A program made the position numbers and the translations under genes. Below, piece by piece: positions 26,590 through 34,901 of a stretch of DNA of 64,000 nt. The stretch spans positions 30,761 to 94,760 of the forward strand of contig JAJXWO010000010.1 in the NCBI GenBank assembly GCA_021781535.1. Direction: 5' to 3'. Under the pieces are notes generated by a model. That model was not told the DNA's origin. It saw only the letters and a list, made by a program, of their open reading frames with translations, and did not search any database. Origin of the DNA: Deltaproteobacteria bacterium (lineage in GTDB: Bacteria; Desulfobacterota; Desulfuromonadia; Geobacterales; Pseudopelobacteraceae). Within the stretch, counting starts at the first letter, position 1; the number at the start of each line of letters is the position of its first letter.

Positions 26590-27830
26590 TAACTAAACTA
26601 ATCGTGGTAATAGACAATAAGGTAGTTGGCCATCTTTGGCTTGACGAGAGGAAGAGATTTTGCTTCCAGTATGAAACGAACTGGATAAATACATCCAAGA
26701 TCCCGCTGTCTCTTTCCATCCCGCTCCGTGATGAACCATATCTGGACGATGAACCACATGCCTTTTTTGCCAACCTTTTACCAGAACAAAAAATACGAGA
26801 AGTTGTTGCAAGAAATTTAGGAGTCTCCCTACAAAATGATTTTGGTCTGTTGGAGAAAATAGGAGGTGATTGCGCAGGAGCGGTGTCTTTGTACCCTGAG
26901 GGTGTAAGATTGTCCGCAGAGAATGCATATACACCTTTGAGTACCACAGAATTATCGAAAATAATTAAGGAACTTCCACAAAGACCGTTCCTTGCAGGTG
27001 AGATCGGATTTAGACTTTCACTTGCGGGAGCTCAGAAGAAACTTCCAGTTTATTTTTCTGAGGATAAATTTTATCTCACTCATGGAGATGCACCAAGCAA
27101 TTATATTATAAAGCCGCCTATAGAAATCTTGGATGGTACAGTTGAAAATGAGGCATTCTGTATGGCACTTGCAGGCGGAATAGGTCTTAATGTTCCGCAT
27201 TCATTTATATACGAACTTGAAGGATTGCTCGTTTATGTAATTAAGAGATATGACCGCGTAGCCTTTGACGATGGGATAAAAAGGCTTCATCAAGAGGATT
27301 TTTGTCAGGCATTAAGCATTTCTCCTGAATATAAATACGAAAACGAAGGTGGCCCAAGTTTTGTCCAATGCGTTAATATAATTCGAACGAAAAGTAACAA
27401 ATCCGGAAAAGATGTATTATCTATTCTCGATTGGTTGATTTTCAATTTCTTAGTAGGAAATTCAGACGCTCATGGAAAAAACGTGTCCTTTCTTCTATTA
27501 CCACAAGGTCCGATTTTAGCTCCTTTTTATGATCTTATTTCGACAAGGATATATGGACACTTTGGTTTGGCGGAAGGCCTTGCTATGGGGATTGGAGGAG
27601 AAAGTGCTCCTGAGGCAATTCAACGAAAACATTGGGAAGCTTTGGCGGAAGAAATAAAAATAAAACCAAAGTTTCTGACATCAAGAGTGCTTATAATCGC
27701 CAACAAAATTCAGAGCGTCAGACTAAAACTATTTAAAGAAACATTTGGTCCCTATAAATGTGACAGCCTATACCGGTTGAATGAGCTAATAGCAAACTCG
27801 TGCGATAAAGCGATCAGAAGATTCTCCTAA
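26586..27830 (+). CDS. hipA: HipA-type serine/threonine kinase toxin
   Basis: A 414-residue HipA kinase. An N-terminal subdomain-1 (residues 1-100; GHLWLDERKRFCFQY) leads to the Gly-rich loop GGDCAGAVSL, the SLAGAQKKL nucleotide-binding strand, the catalytic loop NSDAHGKN (Asp294) and the metal-binding Asp316 in FYDLIST. All key kinase residues are present. E. coli HipA phosphorylates glutamyl-tRNA synthetase and causes persistence; the target of this longer-branch homologue is unknown. It forms an operon with hipB and sits directly beside the tRNA-Arg(ACG) insertion site. AT-rich relative to the core genes on its left, suggesting transfer. Confidence 0.93.
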   Translation: MITKLIVVIDNKVVGHLWLDERKRFCFQYETNWINTSKIPLSLSIPLRDEPYLDDEPHAFFANLLPEQKIREVVARNLGVSLQNDFGLLEKIGGDCAGAVSLYPEGVRLSAENAYTPLSTTELSKIIKELPQRPFLAGEIGFRLSLAGAQKKLPVYFSEDKFYLTHGDAPSNYIIKPPIEILDGTVENEAFCMALAGGIGLNVPHSFIYELEGLLVYVIKRYDRVAFDDGIKRLHQEDFCQALSISPEYKYENEGGPSFVQCVNIIRTKSNKSGKDVLSILDWLIFNFLVGNSDAHGKNVSFLLLPQGPILAPFYDLISTRIYGHFGLAEGLAMGIGGESAPEAIQRKHWEALAEEIKIKPKFLTSRVLIIANKIQSVRLKLFKETFGPYKCDSLYRLNELIANSCDKAIRRFS

Positions 27831-27997
27831 GTAGAGAGACAATCATATCCCTCAAAGGATTAACTTAGCAGCTTCTGAGTGAAAGCGATAACGTTATCAG
27901 ATGTGGGAGGACGGCGGAAGTAATTCCGCCTCCTGCCCGGTGTGCAGCGGTTGGTGAGTTGACTCAGGGGTGATGTGCAAGCGCCGAACGTGTTTGT

Positions 27998-28570
27998 TCA
28001 GATCAATTTCAGTACGGTATCGATCTCCAGGATCGAGTTCGGGTACTTCTTTTCCAGCGCTTCACGGAGCGATGTGCCGGATGCACCATTTTTGAGGATC
28101 GTGCTTCTGGTCGTTGCCGCATCGACATAGTCACAGATTGCAATCAGGGCGGCGATATCAAGGATCTTCTTCACCGTGTCGAGAGACAGGTTCTCGGGAA
28201 AATCCTTGATGGACAGACCATATCCGGACTTGCCGAGTGCGTGGTGGAACCCGGCAACCAGGCCGGTGAACAAATATTTACCCTTCAATACCTCAAATCC
28301 GAGTCTCACGTGTTTTTTGACATCCGCATACTCTTCCTCAGTGATTTTGTGTCCATCAAACAGATGACACGGGAGAGCAATCTTGCCTACGTCATGGAGT
28401 ATTCCGGCGACATAGGCTGCACGGGCGTCAAGTTTGAGCTTTACTGCAGCTTTAGCCGCAAGAGTTGCAACCCGGATGGCGTGTTCCTTTACCCCGTCAT
28501 GGCGCACCGTGGCAATCGCCAGATAGAAATCAACTACTGCCTGCAGTGAATGACGGCTCTCTCTTTCCAT
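27998..28570 (-). CDS. HD-domain phosphohydrolase-like protein
   Basis: A 190-residue single HD domain. Metal ligands are in VRHDGVKEHAIRV, GILHDVGKIALP (HD motif), VRLGFEVLKG and the HHALG segment, similar to HD-GYP/HDIG proteins but without a clear GYP motif (KSGYGLSIKD is nearest). A phosphodiesterase or nucleotidase role is possible; the substrate is unknown. Transcribed away from hgcAB, leaving a 487-bp gap. Confidence 0.82.
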   Translation of the reverse strand: MERESRHSLQAVVDFYLAIATVRHDGVKEHAIRVATLAAKAAVKLKLDARAAYVAGILHDVGKIALPCHLFDGHKITEEEYADVKKHVRLGFEVLKGKYLFTGLVAGFHHALGKSGYGLSIKDFPENLSLDTVKKILDIAALIAICDYVDAATTRSTILKNGASGTSLREALEKKYPNSILEIDTVLKLI

Positions 28571-29057
28571 GTGAACACACCCTCCTCATTTACGTCGTTA
28601 ACCAGCCCATAACCATAAAAGTACCATCAAGTTCCTAAATTGTGAAGCGAGTCACACAATTGCCAGCAATCTTTCAATGGACGTCATCCATGCGGGACAT
28701 AGATTTTGACGAGGATCGCAGCAAGAAAGAACTGATAGTTGAAGTGGGGCATTGTTTTTTTGTTTCCATGCATGGTATCAAAAAATACTACAGAGAGCAG
28801 CGCGGAAGAGTTCAGGAGGAAGTGAAGGAGCTCATGAACTCACTACCTTGTTGGTCGGTGCAGCAACTCAGGCACAAAAGGCAGGTGATTACATCAACAA
28901 CGGTAATGAAGAATCAAACCAAGTGTACCAGCACATCATACAATATTAGAGAAAGCAATAGTGTCCAATTTTTCGGCCTAACCCCAGTATATATAGCTTG
29001 TGAGTTCTATGGCGCACGGTTATGGCCGTGCAATTATATCAGAGGGAGAATGTACGA
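28571..29057. other. 487-bp gap upstream of hgcA, no convincing gene
   Basis: The plus strand holds overlapping open frames (from 28642 and 28752) of uneven composition, none with a recognisable domain; one has GGAGG-like sequences inside. They may be remnants of a broken gene. A hairpin CACGG/CCGTG lies at about 29012-29027. A ribosome site GAGGGAG (29042-29048) precedes ATG 29058, the start of the extended hgcA frame. Confidence 0.5.
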
Positions 29058-29216
29058 ATGGAAAACCAGCATAAGATCATCGAAACAACTTCAGCACAAA
29101 ATAATTGCGGCTGTGTGATAACGGGCCACAGCGAGAAACCACCGTGTTGAGGACCGCCATCTTCCGCCGGTGGCGGAGTCATTGATGAAAAGGTTCCTGG
29201 ATTTCAAGAGTGGTAC
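29058..29216 (+). other. In-frame N-terminal extension of hgcA with internal UGA (candidate selenocysteine)
   Basis: From ATG 29058 the hgcA frame runs 30 codons to a TGA at 29148-29150 and then continues 22 codons without another stop into Met29217. The encoded stretch contains NNCGCV (Cys17, Cys19), then KPPC-UGA-GPPSS, then GVIDEKVPGFQEWY leading into the HgcA N-terminus. Continuity of the frame on both sides, the Cys-next-to-UGA context and the SECIS-like stem just downstream make a selenocysteine at residue 31 plausible. A nonsense mutation with re-initiation at 29217 is the alternative. Confidence 0.6.
29163..29177 (+). promoter_or_regulatory. Candidate bacterial SECIS element in hgcA
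   Basis: TCCGCC and GGCGGA form a perfect 6-bp stem closed by the triloop GGT. The first loop G is the 19th nucleotide after the in-frame TGA. Bacterial SECIS elements bind SelB through a short stem with G/GU in the apical loop placed roughly 16-37 nt after the UGA, so position and loop both fit. Confidence 0.6.
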
Positions 29217-30200
29217 ATGACCAGTGTGGGGCAAATTCCCCGAATCGGAACCAAGCTGTCATTTGAGGATACTGTCGGAGCCTGTAAGGCACGGTGGGGA
29301 ATTGGACGAATGAATTACATGGTTCCGCCAGGGCTTTATGTTATTGGACATCCGTCTGCGGTAGATCCTGTGCTTGTTACTGCCAATTACAAGATGAGCT
29401 ATGATATTGTACGACAACAGATGGCACATAGAAACGTGTGGCTCCTTGTTCTGGAGACATTCGGTATCAATGTGTGGTGTGCCGCTGGTAAAGGAACTTT
29501 TGGAACGATGGAGCTGATTGAAAGGATACAACACTCCGAATTGGCGAAGCTAGTGTCACATAGACAGTTGTTGTTACCAATTCTCGGGGCACCGGGAGTT
29601 GCAGCTCATGAGGTGAAAAAGAGAACGAGCTTTACCATCAAATATGCTGCGATTCGTGCTCAAGACCTGCCAGAGTATCTTGATAATGGTCTGGTAACCA
29701 CACAAGCCATGCGGGAATTAACATTCACCTTGAGGGAGCGCCTCATTCTCGTCCCCGTAGAACTTGTAGGAGCCATGAAAGTAACCGCGGGTATAATGGC
29801 ATTATTAGCATTGGTGGTATGCACCTTTGGTGGCGCAACTGCAGGTATTGCAGCTATTACCGGGTATCTTGGAGCTGTGCTGGTTGGTACCATCATAGCT
29901 CCATTGCTTCTTCCCTGGCTGCCGGGTCGAAGTTTTTCTATTAAAGGTGCCATAGCAGGGATGGCGTGGGCGTTGGTTTTTGCGGTCTTTATTGGCAGAA
30001 GCGGATTTACAATACCGGCTATACTTGCCGCACTGCTGGGAATACCTGCCGTGAGCGCTTTCTACACTCTCAACTTTACCGGGTGCACAACATTCACGTC
30101 ACGTTCCGGCGTGAAAAAAGAGATGCGTCTTGCACTTCCTGTTATGGGTAGTGCAATTATCGCATGTTTTCTGTTACTGGTTGGAAGCAGGTTTCTGTAA
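29217..30200 (+). CDS. hgcA: Mercury methyltransferase corrinoid protein HgcA
   Basis: From Met29217 the protein has 327 residues. The diagnostic cap-helix motif NVWCAAGKG includes the cobalt-ligand Cys (residue 88 here, 141 in the extended frame). The corrinoid domain (KARWGIGRMNY, VTANYKMSYD, NVWLLVLETFG) is followed by four to five transmembrane helices from about residue 185 (GIMALLALVVCTFGGATAG, ILAALLGIPAVSAF, VMGSAIIACFLLLVG). HgcA transfers a methyl group from its corrinoid to Hg(II), with HgcB supplying electrons. The in-frame sequence upstream (29058-29216) may belong to the protein with a UGA-encoded residue; without it this copy lacks part of the usual N-terminal segment. hgcB follows 11 bp later. 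Confidence 0.96.
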   Translation: MTSVGQIPRIGTKLSFEDTVGACKARWGIGRMNYMVPPGLYVIGHPSAVDPVLVTANYKMSYDIVRQQMAHRNVWLLVLETFGINVWCAAGKGTFGTMELIERIQHSELAKLVSHRQLLLPILGAPGVAAHEVKKRTSFTIKYAAIRAQDLPEYLDNGLVTTQAMRELTFTLRERLILVPVELVGAMKVTAGIMALLALVVCTFGGATAGIAAITGYLGAVLVGTIIAPLLLPWLPGRSFSIKGAIAGMAWALVFAVFIGRSGFTIPAILAALLGIPAVSAFYTLNFTGCTTFTSRSGVKKEMRLALPVMGSAIIACFLLLVGSRFL

Positions 30201-30211
30201 AGGGAGACTCT

Positions 30212-30502
30212 ATGAAAGGTTTTACTTATCTACGAAACGTGGCGACCCTGAAACTGGATCAAGAGAAGTGCATTGGCTGTGAAATGTGCACTGAAGTCTG
30301 CCCCCATCAGGTTTTCACTATGGTCGACAAAACAGCTGCTATTGTAGAACTTGACGCCTGTATGGAGTGCGGAGCCTGTTCTATCAACTGCCCGGTTACG
30401 GCTATTCAAGTAGATAGCGGTGTAGGATGCGCATCAGGGCTGATCAACGAATGGCTCAAAGAACATAATATTGGCGGTTCGATTGGAGATTGTTGCACCT
30501 GA
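30212..30502 (+). CDS. hgcB: Mercury methylation ferredoxin HgcB
   Basis: A 96-residue 2[4Fe-4S] ferredoxin. Cluster motifs are CIGCEMCTEVCP (residues 20-31) and CMECGACSINCP (50-61). Cys73 (GVGCAS) and the C-terminal vicinal pair Cys94-Cys95 match the extra cysteines that distinguish HgcB and are needed for mercury methylation. It reduces the corrinoid of HgcA and probably delivers Hg(II). The start is ATG 30212 after AAGGGAGACTCT. Confidence 0.96.
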   Translation: MKGFTYLRNVATLKLDQEKCIGCEMCTEVCPHQVFTMVDKTAAIVELDACMECGACSINCPVTAIQVDSGVGCASGLINEWLKEHNIGGSIGDCCT

Positions 30503-30590
30503 AACTAAAAGCACGCTCCAAACCAACTCTAACAACTTCATCCTCGGCTTAAATATAAAAGAAACCATCACGGTAACAAATAGTAATATA

Positions 30591-30642
30591 CAAATAATCA
30601 ACTGCAAAACTTGCTTGCAAGTGATTATTTGTATTGGCGTCC
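30591..30642. other. Hairpin plus TTGGCGTCC: most distant candidate att scar
   Basis: Arms CAAATAATCA and TGATTATTTG (30591-30600, 30622-30631) with further internal pairing are followed three bases later by TTGGCGTCC at 30634-30642. TTGGCGTCC is the start (minus-strand 3' end with CCA) of tRNA-Arg(CCT). The same hairpin-then-TTGGCGTCC order recurs at 33.1, 38.9, 42.3 and 59.46 kb. The match is only 9 bp, so this alone is weak. The surrounding 30503-30859 gap has no gene. Confidence 0.4.
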
Positions 30643-30859
30643 AGAATGGCTGAGAGCACAGCAGGGGCACTGCTGTTTCGCTTTGTTGGTCATGCTGTAC
30701 TCTCGCTATATATCTGGGTTCTGTAAATGATAGGTTAAACCCTCAAAGGTTCTTTCTGACAATTACACAAATCTGGCCCTGTAAAAATATCAAAAATTGC
30801 ACCTACTAATAAGGGCAAATTTTGTATATTTTCTATTAAACAGAGTAAGAAGCGTTTTA

Positions 30860-32251
30860 TCAGCAGATTTGGGAGAGTATGGCAATACCTTGCTCAATCT
30901 CGCTGATATTCATTCCGCCGAAGCCAAGCAGCAATGTCGTCGCTTCGGGTTGGCCAGCGACGTGAAATTCAGAAAACGGAAAAAGCTGGATCCCTTTTTG
31001 TCGTGCTCGATCGATGATCTCCGCTTCGCTGTGCAACGTGTCAGGCAACGTCAGAATGACATGGAGTCCTGCACCATGACCATTAACAACAGCCCGTGTG
31101 CCGAAATGAGTTTCAACCGAGCGCAGCAAGATGTCGTGTTTCTTTTTATAGATCATCCGCATCCGCCGTATATGCCGTTCCCAGTGTCCCTGCTCCATGA
31201 AATTCGCCATGGTTCTCTGTTCAAGCAACGATACTGAGGAAAAATAACTCCGGTAAAGTTGATGGTAGGTTGCCAGCAATGAGTAAGGTAGCACCATGTA
31301 GCTCAAACGGAGTGCCGGGGAGAGTATTTTTGAGAATGTTCCCGAATAGATAATGTTTCCGCTCGGGCGCAGCCCTTGCAAAGACGGTATGGGCTTCCCA
31401 TGGTAGCGAAGTTCGCTGTCATAATCGTCTTCGATGATGAATTTACCACCCGATTCTGCCCATTCAATCAATGCAAGCCGGTTAGCGACCGGCATCACGC
31501 AACCCAAGGGCATCTGATGTGATGGGGTGACGTAGACGATGGTACTCTTACTGGCCATGAGATGGTTCAGGTCAATCCCGCCCGACCCGACTGGGACAGG
31601 AAAGAGGGTATATGAATGGTTATGGAATACGGAACGCGGCAGGTGGTAACCTGGATTCTCGACAGCCACTACGGAATGGCTTTCCTTAAGTATATGCGAG
31701 ACGATATCGAGGCTCTGCTGAAGTCCGGTGCAGATAACAATCTGATCCGGGTTGCAGAGCACGCCGCGTGATCGTTCCAGGTAACTTTGAATAGAGCAAC
31801 GCAATCCCCAGTCACCTTGAGGATCGCCATACTGGACAAGCTGATGACTGTTTCGGCGCAGGCTATCAACAAAACATTTTCGCCAAAGTTCCGTGGGGAA
31901 ACTTTCCGGATCGAGACGAGCAGGATGGAAATCATAGGTAAAAACAGATGGAGGGCCTGGAAGATAGTCATTTTTACCAGGCTTACCGGGTATCGATCGT
32001 GACGCAACATCCTGGTCAAGTGCCGACACAAAATACCCGCTCCGAGGTTTACTGTAAAGGTATCCTTCAGCGTAAAGCTCCTGGTAGGCCCCATCAACTG
32101 TGTTACGACTGGCTGAAAGTTCGATGGCCATATCCCTGACAGATGGCAGCCTGGAATCGGCAGACAGCTTGCCTGACAGGATGTGCTCTCTGATCTGATT
32201 ATAGAGCTGTTTGTATAACGGAACAGGATCACTATTATTCAGGATGAACAT
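30860..32251 (-). CDS. MocR/PdxR-type GntR regulator with aminotransferase domain
   Basis: A 463-residue fusion. The N-terminal GntR winged helix (residues 8-75, LPSVRDMAIELSASRNTVDGAY) is joined by a linker to a fold-type I aminotransferase domain (110-460) with the PLP-binding Lys in SGTFSKILSPALR and the DDYDSE motif. Such regulators sense PLP, often controlling pdx genes. The divergent neighbour at 32422 encodes a pyridoxamine-phosphate-oxidase-like flavin barrel, a probable target. Confidence 0.92.
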   Translation of the reverse strand: MFILNNSDPVPLYKQLYNQIREHILSGKLSADSRLPSVRDMAIELSASRNTVDGAYQELYAEGYLYSKPRSGYFVSALDQDVASRSIPGKPGKNDYLPGPPSVFTYDFHPARLDPESFPTELWRKCFVDSLRRNSHQLVQYGDPQGDWGLRCSIQSYLERSRGVLCNPDQIVICTGLQQSLDIVSHILKESHSVVAVENPGYHLPRSVFHNHSYTLFPVPVGSGGIDLNHLMASKSTIVYVTPSHQMPLGCVMPVANRLALIEWAESGGKFIIEDDYDSELRYHGKPIPSLQGLRPSGNIIYSGTFSKILSPALRLSYMVLPYSLLATYHQLYRSYFSSVSLLEQRTMANFMEQGHWERHIRRMRMIYKKKHDILLRSVETHFGTRAVVNGHGAGLHVILTLPDTLHSEAEIIDRARQKGIQLFPFSEFHVAGQPEATTLLLGFGGMNISEIEQGIAILSQIC

Positions 32252-32421
32252 GTCGCTCCCGTGATCTCGACGATTATTTGCCGAAGGGAGTTTAGGCTAA
32301 CGGCTGTACTGATGTCAAAACAAAACTGGCCTCATGCATATTAAAGAAACAGCCATTAACAATGGTGACAACGGCGTAAACAAAAGCTGCATTACAGCAC
32401 AAACCACAGGAGGTAATCACA

Positions 32422-32793
32422 ATGATTGCGGAAAAATTGCTGGAAATTATGAAAGAGGATGGAGTGGTTGCAATTGCGACCTTGGGGGAGGATGGGCCGC
32501 ATATGGTCAATACCTGGAACAGTTATCTGAGAACCACCGAAGATGGCCGTCTTTTGATCCCTGCCGGTTACATGCATCGTACGGAGGCGAATATTGCTTT
32601 CAACCCGGAAGTGTTAATAACCGTGGGGAGCAGCAAGGTCAAAGGCCTAAATGGACCTGGTGCAGGTTTTCTGATCAAGGGGAAGGCACAATTTGTAACC
32701 GCTGGTCCGGACTTCGATGCTCTCAAGGCAAAATTTGCATGGCTACGTGCCACAATGGCCGTTACTATCGAGTCCGCCACTCAGACTTGGTAA
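32422..32793 (+). CDS. Pyridoxamine 5'-phosphate oxidase-like FMN-binding protein
   Basis: A 123-residue flavin split-barrel protein (VVAIATLGEDGPHMVNTWNSY, LLIPAGYMHRTEANI, GAGFLIKGKAQFV). It has an unusually strong ribosome site (AGGAGGTAATCACA) before its ATG. It is divergent from the MocR-type regulator and so may be its target. The family binds FMN or F420 and oxidises or reduces small molecules; it is shorter than true PdxH. Confidence 0.85.
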   Translation: MIAEKLLEIMKEDGVVAIATLGEDGPHMVNTWNSYLRTTEDGRLLIPAGYMHRTEANIAFNPEVLITVGSSKVKGLNGPGAGFLIKGKAQFVTAGPDFDALKAKFAWLRATMAVTIESATQTW

Positions 32794-32856
32794 CTCGTTG
32801 ACTATAACGAAAAAAACAAATTTATGCTGTCGCTAAAAACAATAAGAGGTAGAGCT

Positions 32857-33033
32857 ATGGATATCGCAGAAAAAGTTTTAGAAATTATGCGTGCTGAAGG
32901 CCAACCACTAAACGCCGGGAAAATTGCCGAGCTCGGTGGTCTTGACCGTAAAGATGTCGACAAGGCAATGACGAAACTAAAAAAAGAAGAAAGGATTGTT
33001 TCGCCATTACGCTGTTATTGGATCCCGGCTTAA
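32857..33033 (+). CDS. Small winged-helix protein
   Basis: A 58-residue protein consisting of one helix-turn-helix (AGKIAELGGLDRKDVDKAMTKLKKEERI) with a C-terminal CYWIPA strand. ATG 32857 lies after AGAGGTAGAG. Its first residues (IAEKVLEIMR) echo those of the upstream flavin protein (IAEKLLEIMK). It probably binds DNA or acts as a modifier of the adjacent regulator. Confidence 0.72.
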   Translation: MDIAEKVLEIMRAEGQPLNAGKIAELGGLDRKDVDKAMTKLKKEERIVSPLRCYWIPA

Positions 33034-33054
33034 AAGGTCACTCAAATGAAAAAG

Positions 33055-33098
33055 GGGCTACAGAACAAACTGTAGCCCACTGTTTTTATCGGCGTCCC
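33055..33098. other. Terminator-like hairpin plus CGGCGTCCC: candidate att scar
   Basis: GGGCTACAG / CTGTAGCCC (9-bp perfect stem, AACAAA loop; T-run if read on the minus strand) is followed after a T-rich spacer by CGGCGTCCC at 33090-33098, one base off the tRNA-Arg(CCT) 3' end. The stem can also terminate the small winged-helix gene only weakly. Interpreted with the better scars at 38.9 and 42.3 kb. Confidence 0.45.
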
Positions 33099-33207
33099 AA
33101 AGGCTACGGAATTGAGTACCGGGAAATAGCTTTATTATAAGTAGTATATAACCCCCAGAGAGTTCATCCAGAGCGTAAGCGATCCGGTCTAACGATCTGT
33201 TGGACGG

Positions 33208-33552
33208 TTACTCTTGCCTGACAATATCGACCGAGATCTCCACCGCCGGAATCGTTCCTCTGTTCTCAAGCCAGTGTGTGGTGTTCCTATCCTCTGGCCA
33301 GCCCACTCCCGGCCCATAGTCTGTAGCGACTCCATTTCGATGGTCAGTGATCGTTCCTTGCAGTATATAGACCGTGCCTGGTCTGTCTTTATGGTCGTGA
33401 ATCGGGCCGAAGACGCCTCCAGGCTCGATGGTCACCATACGCATTCGAAGTTGGCGCCCGGACATGCCCTCGATCTCAGGGCCAAGGTCAACCGCTGCAA
33501 GTAGCTTCACCGTAATACCTTTCGTCTCAGGTGTCACCTGTTCGTTGCTCAT
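33208..33552 (-). CDS. Cupin-domain protein
   Basis: A 114-residue single cupin barrel. Motif 1 is GPIHDHKDRPGTVYILQG with metal-binding His residues and motif 2 includes PEDRNTTHWLENRG. Enzymatic or sensing role unknown. It overlaps the preceding secreted-protein gene by 4 bp. Confidence 0.83.
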   Translation of the reverse strand: MSNEQVTPETKGITVKLLAAVDLGPEIEGMSGRQLRMRMVTIEPGGVFGPIHDHKDRPGTVYILQGTITDHRNGVATDYGPGVGWPEDRNTTHWLENRGTIPAVEISVDIVRQE

Positions 33553-34901
33553 TGTGCCCTACTCTCCGTACTTCCAGGGCCTAACATGTTGCTAGCCGGC
33601 ACGGACTGTTCAGACTCTATAGGCACCGGATAGACCGGCAGTTCGTAGTTATGGATGTAGAAAATGACTGACACGGCATCGTCCGCTGCTCTTACGAAGT
33701 TGATGACTGGATAATTTGAATATGGGGACACTGTTCCGTTCCAGTCATTTGTGATTCCGCCTGCATCTTTGCCGAAAACAGAACCGGAAAAATAAACGCT
33801 GCGAACAGCATTGAAAAATTTCGGATAGCCGTTCTCATCAAAATCGTCCGAAAGAAGTGGGGGCAGCAGGAGATCCGCTTTTCGCGAATCATATATAGCG
33901 TTACGATGATAATGAAAGTCGCCGAAATTGAAGTATCCCGTAACGATGAGCGAACCGGTTGAAGATGTCTCGACGGTGTTGATGCCCAGGATGGTATTGA
34001 GATAGACGACTTCGTCAATGCCTATGTTGCCAGTCTTGTCCGCCGCTCCCGCCAGAAAGGATGCGGCCACTTGAAGGTCCGAATTGTCAGGCCCCGTCTC
34101 GGAACCGCTGCAGAGGAGATAGTCCAATCCAGCTTGCTGGAAAATACTCGTATTCGTCAGCGTGACGTTGGCAGTGGGCGACAGGCAGCCGTCCTTCATC
34201 AATCTCTGATAAAGCGCCAGGTTTTCCCGGGGAGAGTCGATGATCCTTTCAGGGGCATCTGAAGGAACGATCTGCAACCGTCCGGCAGGACCGAGCTTTA
34301 CCGATGTGGCGTTGTTGAGGGCGGTGAGTGCCTCCTCATAGGCCGCGTCGATGACGTACTGAGTGGTGCGGGCGAGGGCAAGACGTCCCGAATCGACCTC
34401 GGTAACCTGGGTGCCCCACGTTTGCGCATAGACATCAGGGATGTTGCATTCGGCGTCCAAGGGGATGAGGTAGACGGTTTGGGGGGTGCCGTAGGAAGTG
34501 ACATATTCATAGGCATATTGCGTTCCATCAGCCTTGGGTGCCGGAATCAGTGGAGTATAACTGAGCGGCTGAATGCAGAGACTTTCCTCACTCGCCGTGT
34601 AGATTGTTGGAAGCCCGCCTGCCGGAATGACTAAAGCACCGGTCGCGTCATAATATTCTAGCGGCCATTGCCAGGAAAAGTGGATCGGCTTTCCATTTCC
34701 CCCCGTTTCGGCGTTCCTTACGATCACCCAGAGGTCCCCCAGAACATCTCCTTGTATGCTTCCCCCTGGGTTGGGTGGCTTTCTGCCCTTTCCAGCCTGT
34801 GGGGCCGCCCAAACACCGGCCGGCATGAGCAGAACCACCGCCAGCACAAGGACCGCAAAAATGATTCCCCTTCGCTTCGCTTGAGATATCCGTTTTTCCA
34901 T
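33549..34901 (-). CDS. Secreted hypothetical protein
   Basis: A 450-residue protein with a positively charged N-terminus and a signal peptide (IIFAVLVLAVVLLMPAGVWA, cleavage near residue 33). The mature part is rich in Tyr, Pro, Asn and Thr with alternating strands and no recognised domain; a FHYHRNAIYDSRKADLLLPP segment near residue 325 could bind metal. It is followed by the cupin gene with a 4-bp overlap. ATG after GGGAGAC. Found inside the region bracketed by att scars. Confidence 0.68.
   Translation of the reverse strand: MEKRISQAKRRGIIFAVLVLAVVLLMPAGVWAAPQAGKGRKPPNPGGSIQGDVLGDLWVIVRNAETGGNGKPIHFSWQWPLEYYDATGALVIPAGGLPTIYTASEESLCIQPLSYTPLIPAPKADGTQYAYEYVTSYGTPQTVYLIPLDAECNIPDVYAQTWGTQVTEVDSGRLALARTTQYVIDAAYEEALTALNNATSVKLGPAGRLQIVPSDAPERIIDSPRENLALYQRLMKDGCLSPTANVTLTNTSIFQQAGLDYLLCSGSETGPDNSDLQVAASFLAGAADKTGNIGIDEVVYLNTILGINTVETSSTGSLIVTGYFNFGDFHYHRNAIYDSRKADLLLPPLLSDDFDENGYPKFFNAVRSVYFSGSVFGKDAGGITNDWNGTVSPYSNYPVINFVRAADDAVSVIFYIHNYELPVYPVPIESEQSVPASNMLGPGSTESRAQ

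Noticed and set aside
28642..29118. 158-codon plus-strand frame upstream of hgcA
   Set aside because: Uneven composition, no ribosome site, no domain, and it overlaps the better supported hgcA extension in another frame.
33185..33206. GTCTAAC and GTTGGAC next to each other as an attC site
   Set aside because: Cores match but are only 5 bp apart, too short for any attC arm; probably chance.
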